Positions 31,568 to 41,059 of a stretch of DNA of 41,623 nt are shown here, piece by piece. The notes below the pieces were generated by a model. The model was not told where the DNA came from. It saw only the letters and a list, made by a program, of their open reading frames with translations, and did not search any database. The stretch is from the NCBI GenBank assembly GCA_024636005.1, contig JAGXHV010000067.1, positions 1-41,623 on the forward strand, read 5' to 3'. The DNA comes from Bacillota bacterium (GTDB lineage: Bacteria > Bacillota > Clostridia > Peptostreptococcales > Acidaminobacteraceae). The position numbers and the translations under genes were made by a program. Position 1 is the first letter of the stretch; every line of letters begins with the position of its first letter.

Positions 31568-32890
31568 CTATTGCATTCTCCAAGATACGGGATACATGTT
31601 TTTAAGCGTACCCCTGTTGATTTTTGCCCATCCAACTGGAAATCCATCCGTACAAACCAGATGAATCCCTTCGGTTTTTATATCCAGATGTATAGTTTCA
31701 CCTTTCAGATATTTTATTGCATTAAGTGAATCAGATGGAAGATCCACAGTCGGTTCAAAATCCGACTTTTTGAGGTATAGAGCGAGCGCCTGACTGGGTA
31801 TGAAACGTTCTTTTTTAAGCTCACCCACCAAAAGACCTTCCCTTACGACACGAATTCCTCCAAGAGGAAGCTTCTTATTAGGTTTAAGATAAATACGATC
31901 TTTTTCAGTGGTGAAATGCCCTATGAGTGCATTCGTTTTGAAATGGGATGCCATAAATTCCTGCAGCAAAGGATGTGGCTCATTGGATTGATAATCCTCC
32001 AAATCCACACCTTTAAGAGATCCATCCGTCCATAAACTGCTGATGAAATGGCCTTCCCCTTGATGAAGATGAGGCCAAATGTGTGCCATATGCCCATCCA
32101 CACTGATGGAAGCGACATGAATAGGCCTTTTAATGAAACATTTATAGTCACTGGTCAGATGTTCTATTTGCTCTTCATTCTCAACCTGAGAGAAAGTACA
32201 CGTCGAATAGACGATTTTCGAATCTGGTTTAGCCAAATGGTCCAAGTTATCGATAATCTGCCTTTGAATGACCCTGCACTCCTCTGGTCCAAAAGTTTCC
32301 CAAGACTTTACAGCCTTTCTATCCTTTTTGAACATCCCTTCACCCGAACACGGGGCATCTACCAGTACAGCATCAAAGCAACCTCCCATACGGCTTGCAA
32401 TCCTAGAAGGTGCTTCATTGATCACAACGACGTTCCTGAGTCCATATTTTTCAACATTCCTTACTATAGCTTTAATTCTACTGTCATTGATGTCGTTTGA
32501 GACTAAAATCCCTGACTCCCCTATAGCTGCTGCTATTTGCATCGATTTGCCCCCCGGAGCTGCGCAAAGATCTATGCAGACATCTCCTCTTGATAGCTCT
32601 AAAATATTGACTGGCGCCATTGCAGAGGGCTCTTGGATGTAATAAAGACCCGCGTGATAATAAGGATGCTTTGTTACCGGATCTTCAACACTATAATAAA
32701 ACCCATCCTTTGTCCATGGTATTGATTTCAGCAGATATGGAAACTGATCCAAAAAATCGGATACGGAAATTTTTTCTGTATTGACTCTCAGTCCTGTGAA
32801 GACCGGCTCGTCAAAAGATTGCTCGAATGCTTCATAGTCATCTCCTAGTGTCTTTCTCATTCGATCTATGAATTCTTCTGGAAATTTCAT
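31568..32890 (-). CDS. NOL1/NOP2/Sun-family rRNA m5C methyltransferase (RsmF-like)
   Basis: A 440-residue RNA cytosine-5 methyltransferase. The SAM site DLCAAPGGKSMQIAAAIG, the DAPCSGEGMF motif (Cys for product release) and YSTCTFS (nucleophilic Cys) are intact. A long C-terminal extension (about residues 290-440) resembles the RsmF C-terminal pair of domains, including ALALYLKKSDFE and HLVCTDGFPVGWAK. RsmF methylates 16S rRNA. ATG at 32890 is chosen over TTG at 32893 for spacing from AGGAG. Co-transcribed with the RsuA-type gene and divergent from fba. Confidence 0.94.
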   Translation of the reverse strand: MKFPEEFIDRMRKTLGDDYEAFEQSFDEPVFTGLRVNTEKISVSDFLDQFPYLLKSIPWTKDGFYYSVEDPVTKHPYYHAGLYYIQEPSAMAPVNILELSRGDVCIDLCAAPGGKSMQIAAAIGESGILVSNDINDSRIKAIVRNVEKYGLRNVVVINEAPSRIASRMGGCFDAVLVDAPCSGEGMFKKDRKAVKSWETFGPEECRVIQRQIIDNLDHLAKPDSKIVYSTCTFSQVENEEQIEHLTSDYKCFIKRPIHVASISVDGHMAHIWPHLHQGEGHFISSLWTDGSLKGVDLEDYQSNEPHPLLQEFMASHFKTNALIGHFTTEKDRIYLKPNKKLPLGGIRVVREGLLVGELKKERFIPSQALALYLKKSDFEPTVDLPSDSLNAIKYLKGETIHLDIKTEGIHLVCTDGFPVGWAKINRGTLKNMYPVSWRMQ

Positions 32891-32933
32891 CAATTAAGCT
32901 CCTATTCTACTGGCATTTTCAAATGACATGCTT

Positions 32934-32939
32934 TATAAT
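32934..32939 (+). promoter_or_regulatory. Possible -10 element for fba
   Basis: A TATAAT about 75 bases before the fba start in the 124-base gap between the RsmF-like gene and fba. No good -35 at 17 bases, so this is weak. On the minus strand the same gap offers TTAACA, 18 bases, TATTAT toward the RsmF-like gene. Confidence 0.3.
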
Positions 32940-33014
32940 ATCATATATAGCAGGATAATGTTAATACCCTTGTAATCAAGATTTGCACTTAATTCATACA
33001 AAGGGAGTGATCAA

Positions 33015-33950
33015 GTGCCATTAGTAACATCAAAAGAAATGTTTAAAAAAGCCTACGAAGGCGGTTATGCGGTAGGTGCTTTCAACGTCAATAACATGGA
33101 AATCATCCAAGGAATCGTTAAAGCAGCTGCGGAAACGAAATCACCTGTGATTCTTCAAGTATCAGCTGGTGCTAGAAAATATGCAAGTCCAGTATATTTG
33201 AAAAAATTGGTGGAAGCCGCACTAATCGAAAATCCTGAACTGGATATCGTACTACATCTTGACCACGGTGAAGATTTTGAAATTTGCAAATCATGTATCG
33301 ACGATGGTTTTACTTCAGTTATGATTGATGGTTCACATCATTCATACGAAGAGAACGTAGCGCTCACTAAGCGCGTAGTCGAATATGCACATGCAAGAGG
33401 TGTTGTCGTTGAGGCTGAACTCGGAAGACTTGCTGGTATCGAAGATGCGGTAAGCGTTTCTGCGGAAGACGCAACCTACACGGATCCAGATCAAGCCGTT
33501 GACTTTGTAAAACGTACAGGCTGTGACTCACTTGCGATTGCAATTGGAACAAGCCACGGCGCATACAAGTTTGCAGCGGATTCGGACCCTAAGCTCGATA
33601 TAGAGCGTCTGAAGAAAATTTCCAATCTTCTACCTGGATTCCCACTTGTTCTTCACGGTGCATCCTCAGTAATTCCTGAGTATGTGGCTATGTGCAATGA
33701 ATTCGGTGGTGAACTTAAAGATGCTAAAGGCTGTCCTGAATCCATGCTTCGCGAAGCTGCCGAGTATGGTGTTTGCAAAATAAACATCGATTCAGATTTA
33801 AGACTTGCTATGACAGGTGTCATCAGAAAGCAATTTGCTGAAGATCCAAGCAATTTCGATCCAAGAAAATATTTATCTCCTGCTAGAGATGCTATCTACG
33901 GAATGGTTAAGCATAAGATCCTTAACGTATTAGGTAGCAATCAAAAATAA
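33015..33950 (+). CDS. fba: Class II fructose-bisphosphate aldolase
   Basis: A 311-residue zinc-dependent aldolase of glycolysis and gluconeogenesis, cleaving fructose 1,6-bisphosphate to two triose phosphates. Family landmarks are GAFNVNNMEI, LHLDHGEDFE (catalytic Asp and zinc-binding His), VEAELGRLAGIED, IGTSHGAYKF and LVLHGASSV (further zinc His). The related tagatose-bisphosphate aldolases share these, but length and context favour Fba. The start is GTG at 33015 with AAGGGAG eight bases upstream. Stands alone on the plus strand with its own terminator. Confidence 0.95.
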   Translation: MPLVTSKEMFKKAYEGGYAVGAFNVNNMEIIQGIVKAAAETKSPVILQVSAGARKYASPVYLKKLVEAALIENPELDIVLHLDHGEDFEICKSCIDDGFTSVMIDGSHHSYEENVALTKRVVEYAHARGVVVEAELGRLAGIEDAVSVSAEDATYTDPDQAVDFVKRTGCDSLAIAIGTSHGAYKFAADSDPKLDIERLKKISNLLPGFPLVLHGASSVIPEYVAMCNEFGGELKDAKGCPESMLREAAEYGVCKINIDSDLRLAMTGVIRKQFAEDPSNFDPRKYLSPARDAIYGMVKHKILNVLGSNQK

Positions 33951-33962
33951 AAAATGCTGATT

Positions 33963-34001
33963 AAAGGGCTTTTGCAGTCAACCTGCAAAAGCCCTTTTTT
34001 T
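33963..34001 (+). terminator. Strong terminator shared by fba and the tig-to-ppiB operon
   Basis: A 15-bp perfect stem, AAAGGGCTTTTGCAG (33963-33977) and CTGCAAAAGCCCTTT (33983-33997), loop of 5, then TTTT. It fills the space between the convergent ends of fba and ppiB. The minus direction ends in CCCTTT then A, so it is stronger for fba. Confidence 0.9.
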
Positions 34002-34002
34002 G

Positions 34003-34524
34003 TTACATTTTTGTTGGTTCAGGATAGTCTACACCATCAAGATCCACTGTGACATACTCGATGCGTTGATCTTCAACCGGACGATCATTATATCCTGTTT
34101 TGACTGTAGCGATTTCATCGATGACTTCGATCCCTTCGACAACTTTTCCAAAAGCTGCATACTGAGCGTCAAGATGTGGTGAATACTCATGCATAATAAA
34201 AAATTGACTTCCGGCTGAGTTCGGACTTTGAGATCTCGCCATGGACAAGACACCTTTGTCATGTTTGAGGTTGTTCTGAACGCCATTGGTGATGAACTCA
34301 CCTTTGATGCCATAGCCAGGACCACCCATTCCGGTACCGTCCGGGCATCCACCTTGAATCATGAATCCCTTGATCACACGGTGAAAAACGAGGCCGTTAT
34401 AAAACCCTTTTTGTACCAAATTGATAAAATTGTTCACAGTATTCGGAGCGATTTCCGGATACAATTCGATTTTTATGGTCTTTCCACTTTCTAGTTTCAT
34501 CGTCACCATTGGATTGCTTGCCAT
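34003..34524 (-). CDS. ppiB: Cyclophilin-type peptidyl-prolyl isomerase
   Basis: A 173-residue cytoplasmic cyclophilin. FHRVIKGFMIQGGCPDGTG carries the catalytic Arg and hydrophobic pocket, followed by GYGIKGEF, LSMARSQSPNSAGSQFFI and the AAFGKVVEG end. No signal peptide. It assists proline-limited folding. TTAGGAGG precedes the ATG. Seventeen bases after engB and last gene of the proteostasis operon, where it adds a folding catalyst to trigger factor and the proteases. Confidence 0.95.
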   Translation of the reverse strand: MASNPMVTMKLESGKTIKIELYPEIAPNTVNNFINLVQKGFYNGLVFHRVIKGFMIQGGCPDGTGMGGPGYGIKGEFITNGVQNNLKHDKGVLSMARSQSPNSAGSQFFIMHEYSPHLDAQYAAFGKVVEGIEVIDEIATVKTGYNDRPVEDQRIEYVTVDLDGVDYPEPTKM

Positions 34525-34541
34525 ATACTACCTCCTAAATT

Positions 34542-35168
34542 TTACGACCCTACTTGTCGTTCTATGAATATATTTTTTTCGTTGACTTCAAAAATACCGT
34601 TGACCAAATCCCACACGTCATACTTGCCCTTCTTATCTGAAGAAGATATAGGTATGATGATGCCATCGTCTTCCATTTGAAGTTCACTTTTTATGATTTT
34701 AAGTTGCTTATCAATTTGTTGCTTGCTCAATTTGTCAGTTTTCGTTGCAATGACTATACCGCTGAATCCAGAAGCCCTAATCCATTCGTACATTTGCTTA
34801 TCTTCACCCGACGGTTTGTGTCTGATGTCAACAAGTTGGAAGACCTCAAGCAAATTCTCACGTGATTCCAAATAAGTCTCGATGATTTTTCCCCAAGTCG
34901 ATTTCTTTTCCTTTGAGACTTTGGCAAACCCATATCCCGGAAGATCGACAAATCTGAAGAGGCCATCAATGTCATAAAAGTTGACCAGTTGAGTCTTACC
35001 TGGGGTTGAACTTGTTTTTGCAAGTCCCCTTCTATTGAGAATCATGTTGATCATTGATGATTTACCGACATTGGATCTTCCCGCAAATGCAATTTCAGGC
35101 AATTCATCCTCTGGATATTGTGATTTCGCCACTGCACTGATTACAAATTGGCTGTTTTTTATTTTCAT
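34542..35168 (-). CDS. engB: Ribosome-biogenesis GTPase EngB (YsxC/YihA)
   Basis: A 208-residue TRAFAC-class GTPase needed for large-subunit assembly. G1 is [11 protein letters not shown]2 region [10 protein letters not shown]3 DLPGYG, G4 TKTDKLSK and G5 ISSSDKKG. The length is normal. Its ATG overlaps the lon stop by four bases (ATGA), the lon-engB coupling seen in many Firmicutes. Confidence 0.97.
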   Translation of the reverse strand: MKIKNSQFVISAVAKSQYPEDELPEIAFAGRSNVGKSSMINMILNRRGLAKTSSTPGKTQLVNFYDIDGLFRFVDLPGYGFAKVSKEKKSTWGKIIETYLESRENLLEVFQLVDIRHKPSGEDKQMYEWIRASGFSGIVIATKTDKLSKQQIDKQLKIIKSELQMEDDGIIIPISSSDKKGKYDVWDLVNGIFEVNEKNIFIERQVGS

Positions 35169-37498
35169 TTTTTTAACTCCTCTTTCACGAGTGCGTGTTC
35201 AAGGACTTCATCCATGCTCTTTACAGCCACAAATTCAATTTCCTTTTTAATGGTCTCTGGAATATCTTCCAGATCTTTTAAGTTCTCATATGGGAAAAGA
35301 ATTTTCTTGATTCCTGCACGTTTCGCAGCTAGGGCTTTCTCTTTGAAACCACCTATAGGAAGGACGCGCCCACGCAAAGTGATTTCACCGGTCATGGCAA
35401 CAAAACGATTCACTGGTATCTCAGACAACGCTGAAATCATGGCTGTTGCCATTGTGATTCCAGCGGAAGGACCGTCTTTTGGAATTGCACCTTCTGGAAT
35501 ATGCACATGCATGTCGAGAGTTTCATAGAAATTCTCCTCAATCCCATACTTCGCCGCGATTGTTCTGATGTACGATAGTCCGGCTTGTGCGGATTCCTTC
35601 ATCACGTCTCCCAGTTGTCCTGTAAGCTGTAATTTTCCTTTACCCTTCATGGTGTTGACTTCTATGGAAAGCGTCTCTCCTCCGACAGTAGTCCACGCGA
35701 GTCCTGTAACTATTCCGATTTGATCTTCTTCAGCAATCAAATCATAGTGGTATTTGGACTTGCCAAGATACTTTTCTATATTCTTATCCGTGATTCTTAC
35801 AGTCTTGACTTCACCTTTTACAACCCTGACTGCCGCTTTTCTGCAAATATTGGCAATCTTTCTCTCAAGTTCACGAACACCGGATTCTCTAGTGTATTTC
35901 CTGATGAGCTCTAATAGCGCTTCATCGGAGAGTGACAGACTCGATTTCGCCATACCGTGCTCTCCCATTTCTTTTGGTACCAGATATTTCTTGGCGATAT
36001 TGAGTTTTTCATATTCTGTATAACCCGAAACCTGAATAACCTCCATACGGTCAAGAAGCGCTCTCGGAATGGTCATGAGCGAGTTGGCTGTCGTTATGAA
36101 CATGACTTTCGACAGATCGAAAGGCACTTCCAAATAATGATCCGTAAACTCTTTGTTTTGCTCAGGATCGAGCACTTCAAGAAGTGCAGATGCCGGATCG
36201 CCTCTAAAATCACTGGAAACCTTGTCAATTTCGTCAAAGAGGAAAACTGGATTTTTTGTGCCCGCTTCTTTGATGCCATTGATGATTCGACCAGGAATCG
36301 CGCCAATATATGTTCTTCTATGACCTCTGATTTCCGCCTCGTCTCTCACACCGCCAAGCGACATTCTTACGAATTCACGGTTAAGTGATCTAGCGATGGA
36401 TTTGGCTATGGAAGTCTTACCTACTCCTGGAGGACCCACCAAACAAATGATTGGACCTTTCATACTGTGGGTCAAATCTCTAACTGCAAGGTACTCGACG
36501 ACTCTTTCTTTGACACTTTCAAGACCAAAGTGATCTTCATCCAAAATAGCCTGAGCTTTTACCAAATCAATCTCATCTTTAGTCTCTTTTTTCCAAGGCA
36601 GTTCAAGAATCCAATTGACATAACTTCTTATGACCCCACTTTCCGCAGAAGATGGGGATAATCTTGAATATCTATCGATTTCATTTGAAACTTTCTTTTC
36701 GATCTTTTTGGACAGTCTCAATTTCTTGAGTTGTTTTCTCATCACTTCTATTTCGTCTTCTTGTGCTTCTTCTTCACCAAGCTCATCTCTGATGGCTTTG
36801 ATCTGCTCACGAAGATAGTATTCTTTTTGAGATTTGTTGATCTGATTTTTCACTTTGTCGTTGATGTTTTTCTCAACTTCTAAAATTTCAATCTCAGTCA
36901 ATAGGATTTTGAGCAAATGCTCAAGACGTTCCTTGACATCGATTGCGTTGATCAGTTCTTGTTTTTGTTCAGTCTTAAGTGTGATCTGAGCCGCGATGAT
37001 GTCTGATAATCTACCAGGTTCATCAATTGCAGACACAGATAGGATGACATCAGGACTGACACGGTTGCTGATGGCAATGTATTTTTCAAACGCTGAAATT
37101 GCACTTCTCATTAGAGCTCGTGTTTCTTTGTCAATTTCAAGACTATCTAGATAAGTCTTCACTTCAACACGGAAATATGGCTCTTCTTCAGTAATAAGTT
37201 CCACTTCGGCACGTTGAATGCCTTCCACTAAAACTCGGATCGCATCACCCGGGAGTTTTAGCATTTGCTTGATTTTACAGATGGTACCTACTTTATAAAA
37301 ATCTGTCGATTCTGGAGAGTCGTTGTCGATATCAAATTGTGTAGTTAAAAATATTCTTTGGTCTTTAGCCATTGCAGCTTCGAGTGCTTTTATCGATTTT
37401 TTTCTACCCACGTCAAAATGTAGCACCATATATGGGAATATGGAAAGTCCTCTGAGTGGAATCAATGGCAAATTGATGACTTTATTATCAGTTTCCAT
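35165..37498 (-). CDS. lon: ATP-dependent Lon protease
   Basis: A 777-residue LonA. The N-terminal LON domain (about 8-200) binds substrate; the AAA+ module has Walker [10 protein letters not shown], Walker [11 protein letters not shown] and the sensor segment; the C-terminal protease has [14 protein letters not shown] with the catalytic Ser and [15 protein letters not shown] with the catalytic Lys. All are intact and the length is typical. AGAGGTG precedes the ATG at 37498. No CtsR box is visible in the 84-base gap from clpX, which instead has a small hairpin. Confidence 0.98.
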   Translation of the reverse strand: METDNKVINLPLIPLRGLSIFPYMVLHFDVGRKKSIKALEAAMAKDQRIFLTTQFDIDNDSPESTDFYKVGTICKIKQMLKLPGDAIRVLVEGIQRAEVELITEEEPYFRVEVKTYLDSLEIDKETRALMRSAISAFEKYIAISNRVSPDVILSVSAIDEPGRLSDIIAAQITLKTEQKQELINAIDVKERLEHLLKILLTEIEILEVEKNINDKVKNQINKSQKEYYLREQIKAIRDELGEEEAQEDEIEVMRKQLKKLRLSKKIEKKVSNEIDRYSRLSPSSAESGVIRSYVNWILELPWKKETKDEIDLVKAQAILDEDHFGLESVKERVVEYLAVRDLTHSMKGPIICLVGPPGVGKTSIAKSIARSLNREFVRMSLGGVRDEAEIRGHRRTYIGAIPGRIINGIKEAGTKNPVFLFDEIDKVSSDFRGDPASALLEVLDPEQNKEFTDHYLEVPFDLSKVMFITTANSLMTIPRALLDRMEVIQVSGYTEYEKLNIAKKYLVPKEMGEHGMAKSSLSLSDEALLELIRKYTRESGVRELERKIANICRKAAVRVVKGEVKTVRITDKNIEKYLGKSKYHYDLIAEEDQIGIVTGLAWTTVGGETLSIEVNTMKGKGKLQLTGQLGDVMKESAQAGLSYIRTIAAKYGIEENFYETLDMHVHIPEGAIPKDGPSAGITMATAMISALSEIPVNRFVAMTGEITLRGRVLPIGGFKEKALAAKRAGIKKILFPYENLKDLEDIPETIKKEIEFVAVKSMDEVLEHALVKEELKK

Positions 37499-37544
37499 GC
37501 AATCACCTCTTTCTTCTACGATATTAATACCCTTTTTGGAGAAA

Positions 37545-37571
37545 TTAAACGAAAGAACGAGCTTCCGCTCG
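37545..37571 (-). terminator. Weak hairpin between clpX and lon
   Basis: CGAGC (37558-37562) and GCTCG (37567-37571) enclose four bases that on the minus strand are a GGAA tetraloop; TTCTTTCGTTT follows. The stem is only 5 bp, so partial termination or RNA processing that lowers lon expression relative to clpX is more likely than a full stop. Confidence 0.4.
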
Positions 37572-37582
37572 CCCTTATTGTT

Positions 37583-38890
37583 TTAGGATACACTTTCTTT
37601 ACTTTCTTTGGTTGCTTTGGTTGCTTTGGTTGCTTTGCTTTTCGATGTGTCTTTTGACGAGTCCATAAGGACAAGAGTCGGCAATTGATGATTGTGTATT
37701 GTCTCCTTGGTGACAATGCACTTTTTGATGTCGTCTCTCGAAGGGATCTCATACATGATTTCCATCATGATGTTCTCCAGAATGGATCTCAAACCACGAG
37801 CACCGGTCTTGCGTTCTATCGCAAGTCTGGCAACTTCCACCAAAGCTTCATCATCAAATTCGAGCTCGACGGAATCGAGTTTCAACATCTTCTGATATTG
37901 CTTGATAATAGCGTTTTTTGGTTCTTTGAGGATTCTGACCAAAGCTTCTTGGTCGAGTTCATGAAGGGAAACCACAACTGGTACCCTACCGACAAACTCA
38001 GGAATCAAACCGAACTTAAGTAAGTCTTTTGGCTCGATTTTATCAAAAAGTTCACCAAGCGAAACGTTCTTTTTACTTGTGACGGTTGCACCGAATCCCA
38101 TGGCTTTTTCACTTATTCTTGATTTTATGATGGAGTCCATGCCATCAAAGGCACCTCCGACAATAAACAGAATATTGGTGGTGTCCACTTGAAGGAATTC
38201 CTGATGTGGGTGTTTCCTTCCACCTTGAGGCGGAACATTGGCAACTGTACCTTCTATAATTTTGAGAAGTGCTTGTTGAACACCTTCTCCAGAAACATCA
38301 CGCGTAATCGAAGGATTTTCTGATTTGCGTGTGATTTTATCGATTTCATCGATGTAAATAATACCCTTTTGTGCACGTTCGATGTCATAATCTGCAGCTT
38401 GAACAAGCTTCAAAATGATGTTTTCGACATCTTCGCCAACATAACCGGCTTCAGTCAAAGCTGTAGCATCTGCTATGGCAAACGGCACATCCAGAATTTT
38501 GGCTAGTGTCTGTGCTAGTAGCGTCTTACCCGAACCCGTAGGGCCGATTAAAAGTATATTGCTCTTTTGAAGTTCCACTTCATCGTCTTCGGTTTCTGTT
38601 TGAATGCGTTTGTAATGATTGTACATTGCTACGGAAAGTGTTTTTTTGGCACGTTCCTGACCAATCACGTAAGCATCTAGAATTGCTTTGATTTCAGAAG
38701 GTTTTGGAAGTTCTTCAATCGTCCACTCCAAAAGATCATCGCCTTTGTAAATGGCGAGTTCCTCTTCTAATATCTCATTGCAAAGTTCGATGCATTCATC
38801 ACAAATGTATACATTCGGACCCGCAATCAAACGCTTTACTTGCTCTTGACTTTTGCCGCAGAAAGAACACTTCAAAGTCGGTTTATCCAT
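37583..38890 (-). CDS. clpX: ATP-dependent Clp protease unfoldase ClpX
   Basis: A 435-residue AAA+ unfoldase. The N-terminal zinc-binding domain is C4 ([10 protein letters not shown] and [10 protein letters not shown]); Walker A is GPTGSGKT, the pore loop is GYVGEDVE, Walker [11 protein letters not shown], and IGF-loop region GLIPEFVGR. It unfolds substrates for ClpP. The C-terminus carries an extra low-complexity tail of about 25 residues rich in Lys, Thr, Ser and Ala ([15 protein letters not shown]), encoded by 9-bp tandem repeats. GAGG ribosome binding site; 21 bases after clpP. Confidence 0.98.
   Translation of the reverse strand: MDKPTLKCSFCGKSQEQVKRLIAGPNVYICDECIELCNEILEEELAIYKGDDLLEWTIEELPKPSEIKAILDAYVIGQERAKKTLSVAMYNHYKRIQTETEDDEVELQKSNILLIGPTGSGKTLLAQTLAKILDVPFAIADATALTEAGYVGEDVENIILKLVQAADYDIERAQKGIIYIDEIDKITRKSENPSITRDVSGEGVQQALLKIIEGTVANVPPQGGRKHPHQEFLQVDTTNILFIVGGAFDGMDSIIKSRISEKAMGFGATVTSKKNVSLGELFDKIEPKDLLKFGLIPEFVGRVPVVVSLHELDQEALVRILKEPKNAIIKQYQKMLKLDSVELEFDDEALVEVARLAIERKTGARGLRSILENIMMEIMYEIPSRDDIKKCIVTKETIHNHQLPTLVLMDSSKDTSKSKATKATKATKESKESVS
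37590..37640. repeat. 9-bp tandem repeat in the 3' end of clpX
   Basis: Plus-strand unit TTGCTTTGG at 37612-37620 and 37621-37629 with a third copy (last base changed) at 37630-37638, flanked by related CTTTACTTT and CTTTGG pieces. Being a multiple of three, copy changes would lengthen or shorten the ClpX tail without frameshift. Confidence 0.75.
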
Positions 38891-38911
38891 TTCTTACCTC
38901 ATTTCCAATTA

Positions 38912-39496
38912 CTATCTCTTTGTAAAAACCTTGTCAATAAGACCATATGCAACTGCTTCTTCTGCTGTCATAAAGAAATCTCTGTCAGTATCTTTTTCGA
39001 TTTGCTTTAAAGGTTTGCCTGTTTTTTGACTTAAAATATTATTCAAGTCTTTTCTCAATTTTATAATTCTGTCCGCTTGGATTTTGATATCTGATGCTTG
39101 ACCTCTCGCGCCACCCAGTGGCTGATGGATCATCACTTCAGCGTTTGCAAGCGCATATCTTTTACCTTTTTCACCAGCTGCGAGAAGGAATGCTCCCATA
39201 CTTGCCGCCATACCGACACAAATGGTTGATACATCGGGTTTGATGTATTCCATCGTATCAAATATAGCCATTCCGGCAGTGATGGATCCACCCGGGCTGT
39301 TGATGTAGATGCTGATATCCTTGTCTGGATCTTCTGCTTCGAGAAACAAGAGTTGAGCGATGACTACGTTTGACATGTAATCGTCGATTTCTCCGCTTAT
39401 GAATACAATTCTATCCTTTAAAAGTCTGGAATAGATATCATAAGACCTCTCGCCTTTGCTTGTTTGTTCTATTACATAAGGAACATAATTTGCCAT
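38912..39496 (-). CDS. clpP: ATP-dependent Clp protease proteolytic subunit ClpP
   Basis: A 194-residue serine protease forming the tetradecameric ClpP barrel. The catalytic triad is visible as [11 protein letters not shown] (Ser), [11 protein letters not shown] (His) and the Asp of the later DTDRDFFM region. It has a short propeptide-like N-terminus. AGGAGG precedes the ATG. Lies between tig and clpX with gaps of 20 and 21 bases. Confidence 0.98.
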   Translation of the reverse strand: MANYVPYVIEQTSKGERSYDIYSRLLKDRIVFISGEIDDYMSNVVIAQLLFLEAEDPDKDISIYINSPGGSITAGMAIFDTMEYIKPDVSTICVGMAASMGAFLLAAGEKGKRYALANAEVMIHQPLGGARGQASDIKIQADRIIKLRKDLNNILSQKTGKPLKQIEKDTDRDFFMTAEEAVAYGLIDKVFTKR

Positions 39497-39516
39497 TTAA
39501 TACCTCCTGCCGGCCT

Positions 39517-40803
39517 TTAGACCAACTTTGCTTGACTTACTAGGAAATCAACTGCTTTCTTTGATTTCAAATTCTCTTTCAGATATTCAAAATCATTTTG
39601 TTCAAATATTTTTCTGGTTTCATCTAAGGATTTATTTTGAATTTCAGCGATTCTAGCTAGTTCAGCGTCGATATCTGCATCGGTTACTTCAAGATTTTCC
39701 TGATCTGCTACTTTTTCAATGACCATTCCTGTTTTTACTCGCATGAGTGCATCAGGTCTCATCTGAACTTTGAGGTCATCAATTTTCCCACCAGTGAACT
39801 GGATGTATTGCTCAAGGCTCAAACCTTGATATTTGAGTTGTTGATCGAAATCCCTAATCATGCCATCTACTTCGCCGTCTATCATTTTCTCTGGTATTTC
39901 CACATCAAGTAAACCCGCTACTGCTTCAATGACTTTGTCTCTTTGAGCTGCTTCAGCGCTATCTTTTGAAGATTCTTCAAGTTCTTTTTTGATGCTCGCT
40001 TTATATTCTTCAAGAGTATCGAATTCAGAGACGTCTTTTGCGAACTCGTCATCAAGAACCGGTAGTTCCTTCATTTTAATATCATTTACATTTACAATGA
40101 AAACCGCTTCTTTGCCAGCGAGTTCCTCTGATTGATATGTCTCAGGAAAAGTAACGTTCACTTTGACTTCTTCTCCAACTTTTGCACCGATCAACTGCTC
40201 TTCAAATCCAGGAATGAATTTGTTTGAACCGATTTCGAGTTCTTGACCTTCTGCTGTTCCACCATCAAATTGGTGTTCTCCTACGAACCCTTTGTAATCG
40301 ATGATAGTTGTGTCGCCGTTTTCTACTGCACGATCTGTGACACTTACAAGTCTTGCGTTCATGTTTTGAGTCTTCTCGAGTTCTTGGAGCAACATTTCTT
40401 CAGTGACTTCAGCATTTATTTTTTCAACTTCGATGCCTTTGTAGCCTTCAAGTGCGAACTCAGGAGCCACTGTCACAACAGCGGTGAATACGAGACCTTT
40501 TCCCGCCTCGATTTCCTCGATGTCGATGTCAGGTCTTGCAACTGGTTCCACACCTAATGTATCAAGAGCAATTCCATAGTGCTCAGGTAAAAGTTCATTC
40601 ACAGCATCTTCATAGAAAACACCTTCTCCATAATGTGTCTCAATGATGCTTCTAGGTGCTTTACCTTTTCTGAAGCCTGGAATGTTGAACTTTCCCTTGC
40701 TCTTATTGTATACTGTTTGTACTGCCTTTTGAAACGCTTCATCTGAAACAGTGATTTTCATTGTAACTTCACTGTTTTCCTTTTTTACGATTTCATAATT
40801 CAT
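39517..40803 (-). CDS. tig: Trigger factor
   Basis: A 428-residue ribosome-bound chaperone and prolyl isomerase. The N-terminal ribosome-binding domain contains the signature FNIPGFRKGKAPRSIIETHY; an FKBP-type PPIase domain follows (GDTTIIDYKGFVG through FPETYQSEELAGKEAVF) and then the helical C-terminal chaperone domain. Start ATG at 40803 with GGGAGG upstream; the longer frame starts with a TTG inside that ribosome binding site. First gene of the tig-clpP-clpX-lon-engB-ppiB unit. Confidence 0.98.
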   Translation of the reverse strand: MNYEIVKKENSEVTMKITVSDEAFQKAVQTVYNKSKGKFNIPGFRKGKAPRSIIETHYGEGVFYEDAVNELLPEHYGIALDTLGVEPVARPDIDIEEIEAGKGLVFTAVVTVAPEFALEGYKGIEVEKINAEVTEEMLLQELEKTQNMNARLVSVTDRAVENGDTTIIDYKGFVGEHQFDGGTAEGQELEIGSNKFIPGFEEQLIGAKVGEEVKVNVTFPETYQSEELAGKEAVFIVNVNDIKMKELPVLDDEFAKDVSEFDTLEEYKASIKKELEESSKDSAEAAQRDKVIEAVAGLLDVEIPEKMIDGEVDGMIRDFDQQLKYQGLSLEQYIQFTGGKIDDLKVQMRPDALMRVKTGMVIEKVADQENLEVTDADIDAELARIAEIQNKSLDETRKIFEQNDFEYLKENLKSKKAVDFLVSQAKLV

Positions 40804-40891
40804 TTGATTGCCTCCCAACTATTTCTACTGGAACCTCCAGTAATTTTCAATTTCATCTATTTTTACAAAAAAAATGCTCATTAACCCAATA

Positions 40892-40920
40892 ATCGTACCT
40901 TATTTGGTTAAAAAAGTAAA
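40892..40920 (-). promoter_or_regulatory. Promoter for the tig operon (proximal)
   Basis: Minus strand -35 TTTACT (40920-40915), 17-base spacer, -10 TACGAT (40897-40892), about 90 bases before the tig start. Confidence 0.6.
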
Positions 40921-40943
40921 GTTTAATACCGAAAATCAATATA

Positions 40944-40971
40944 ATTATACCTTAAATGCGCCATCAAACAA
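40944..40971 (-). promoter_or_regulatory. Promoter for the tig operon (distal)
   Basis: Minus strand -35 TTGTTT (40971-40966), 16-base spacer, -10 TATAAT (40949-40944). Together with the proximal element this suggests two start sites. The rest of the 40804-41059 gap is A/T-rich; a plus-strand TTGCAA/TATAAA pair near 40980-41006 is badly spaced and not called. Confidence 0.5.
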
Positions 40972-41059
40972 CCCTTTCTTGCAAAATTTAATGGATTGTT
41001 ATAAACTATTCACATTCCGTTTACAACTTACATTTTTTAACATTTGGACAGGAGAGAAC

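Noticed and set aside
37499-37582. CtsR or HrcA operator upstream of lon or clp genes
   Set aside because: No GGTCAAA direct repeats or CIRCE-like inverted repeat seen here, nor ahead of clpP or tig.
40980-41006. Sigma-A promoter for the helicase gene
   Set aside because: TTGCAA and TATAAA are present but only 15 bases apart; not convincing.
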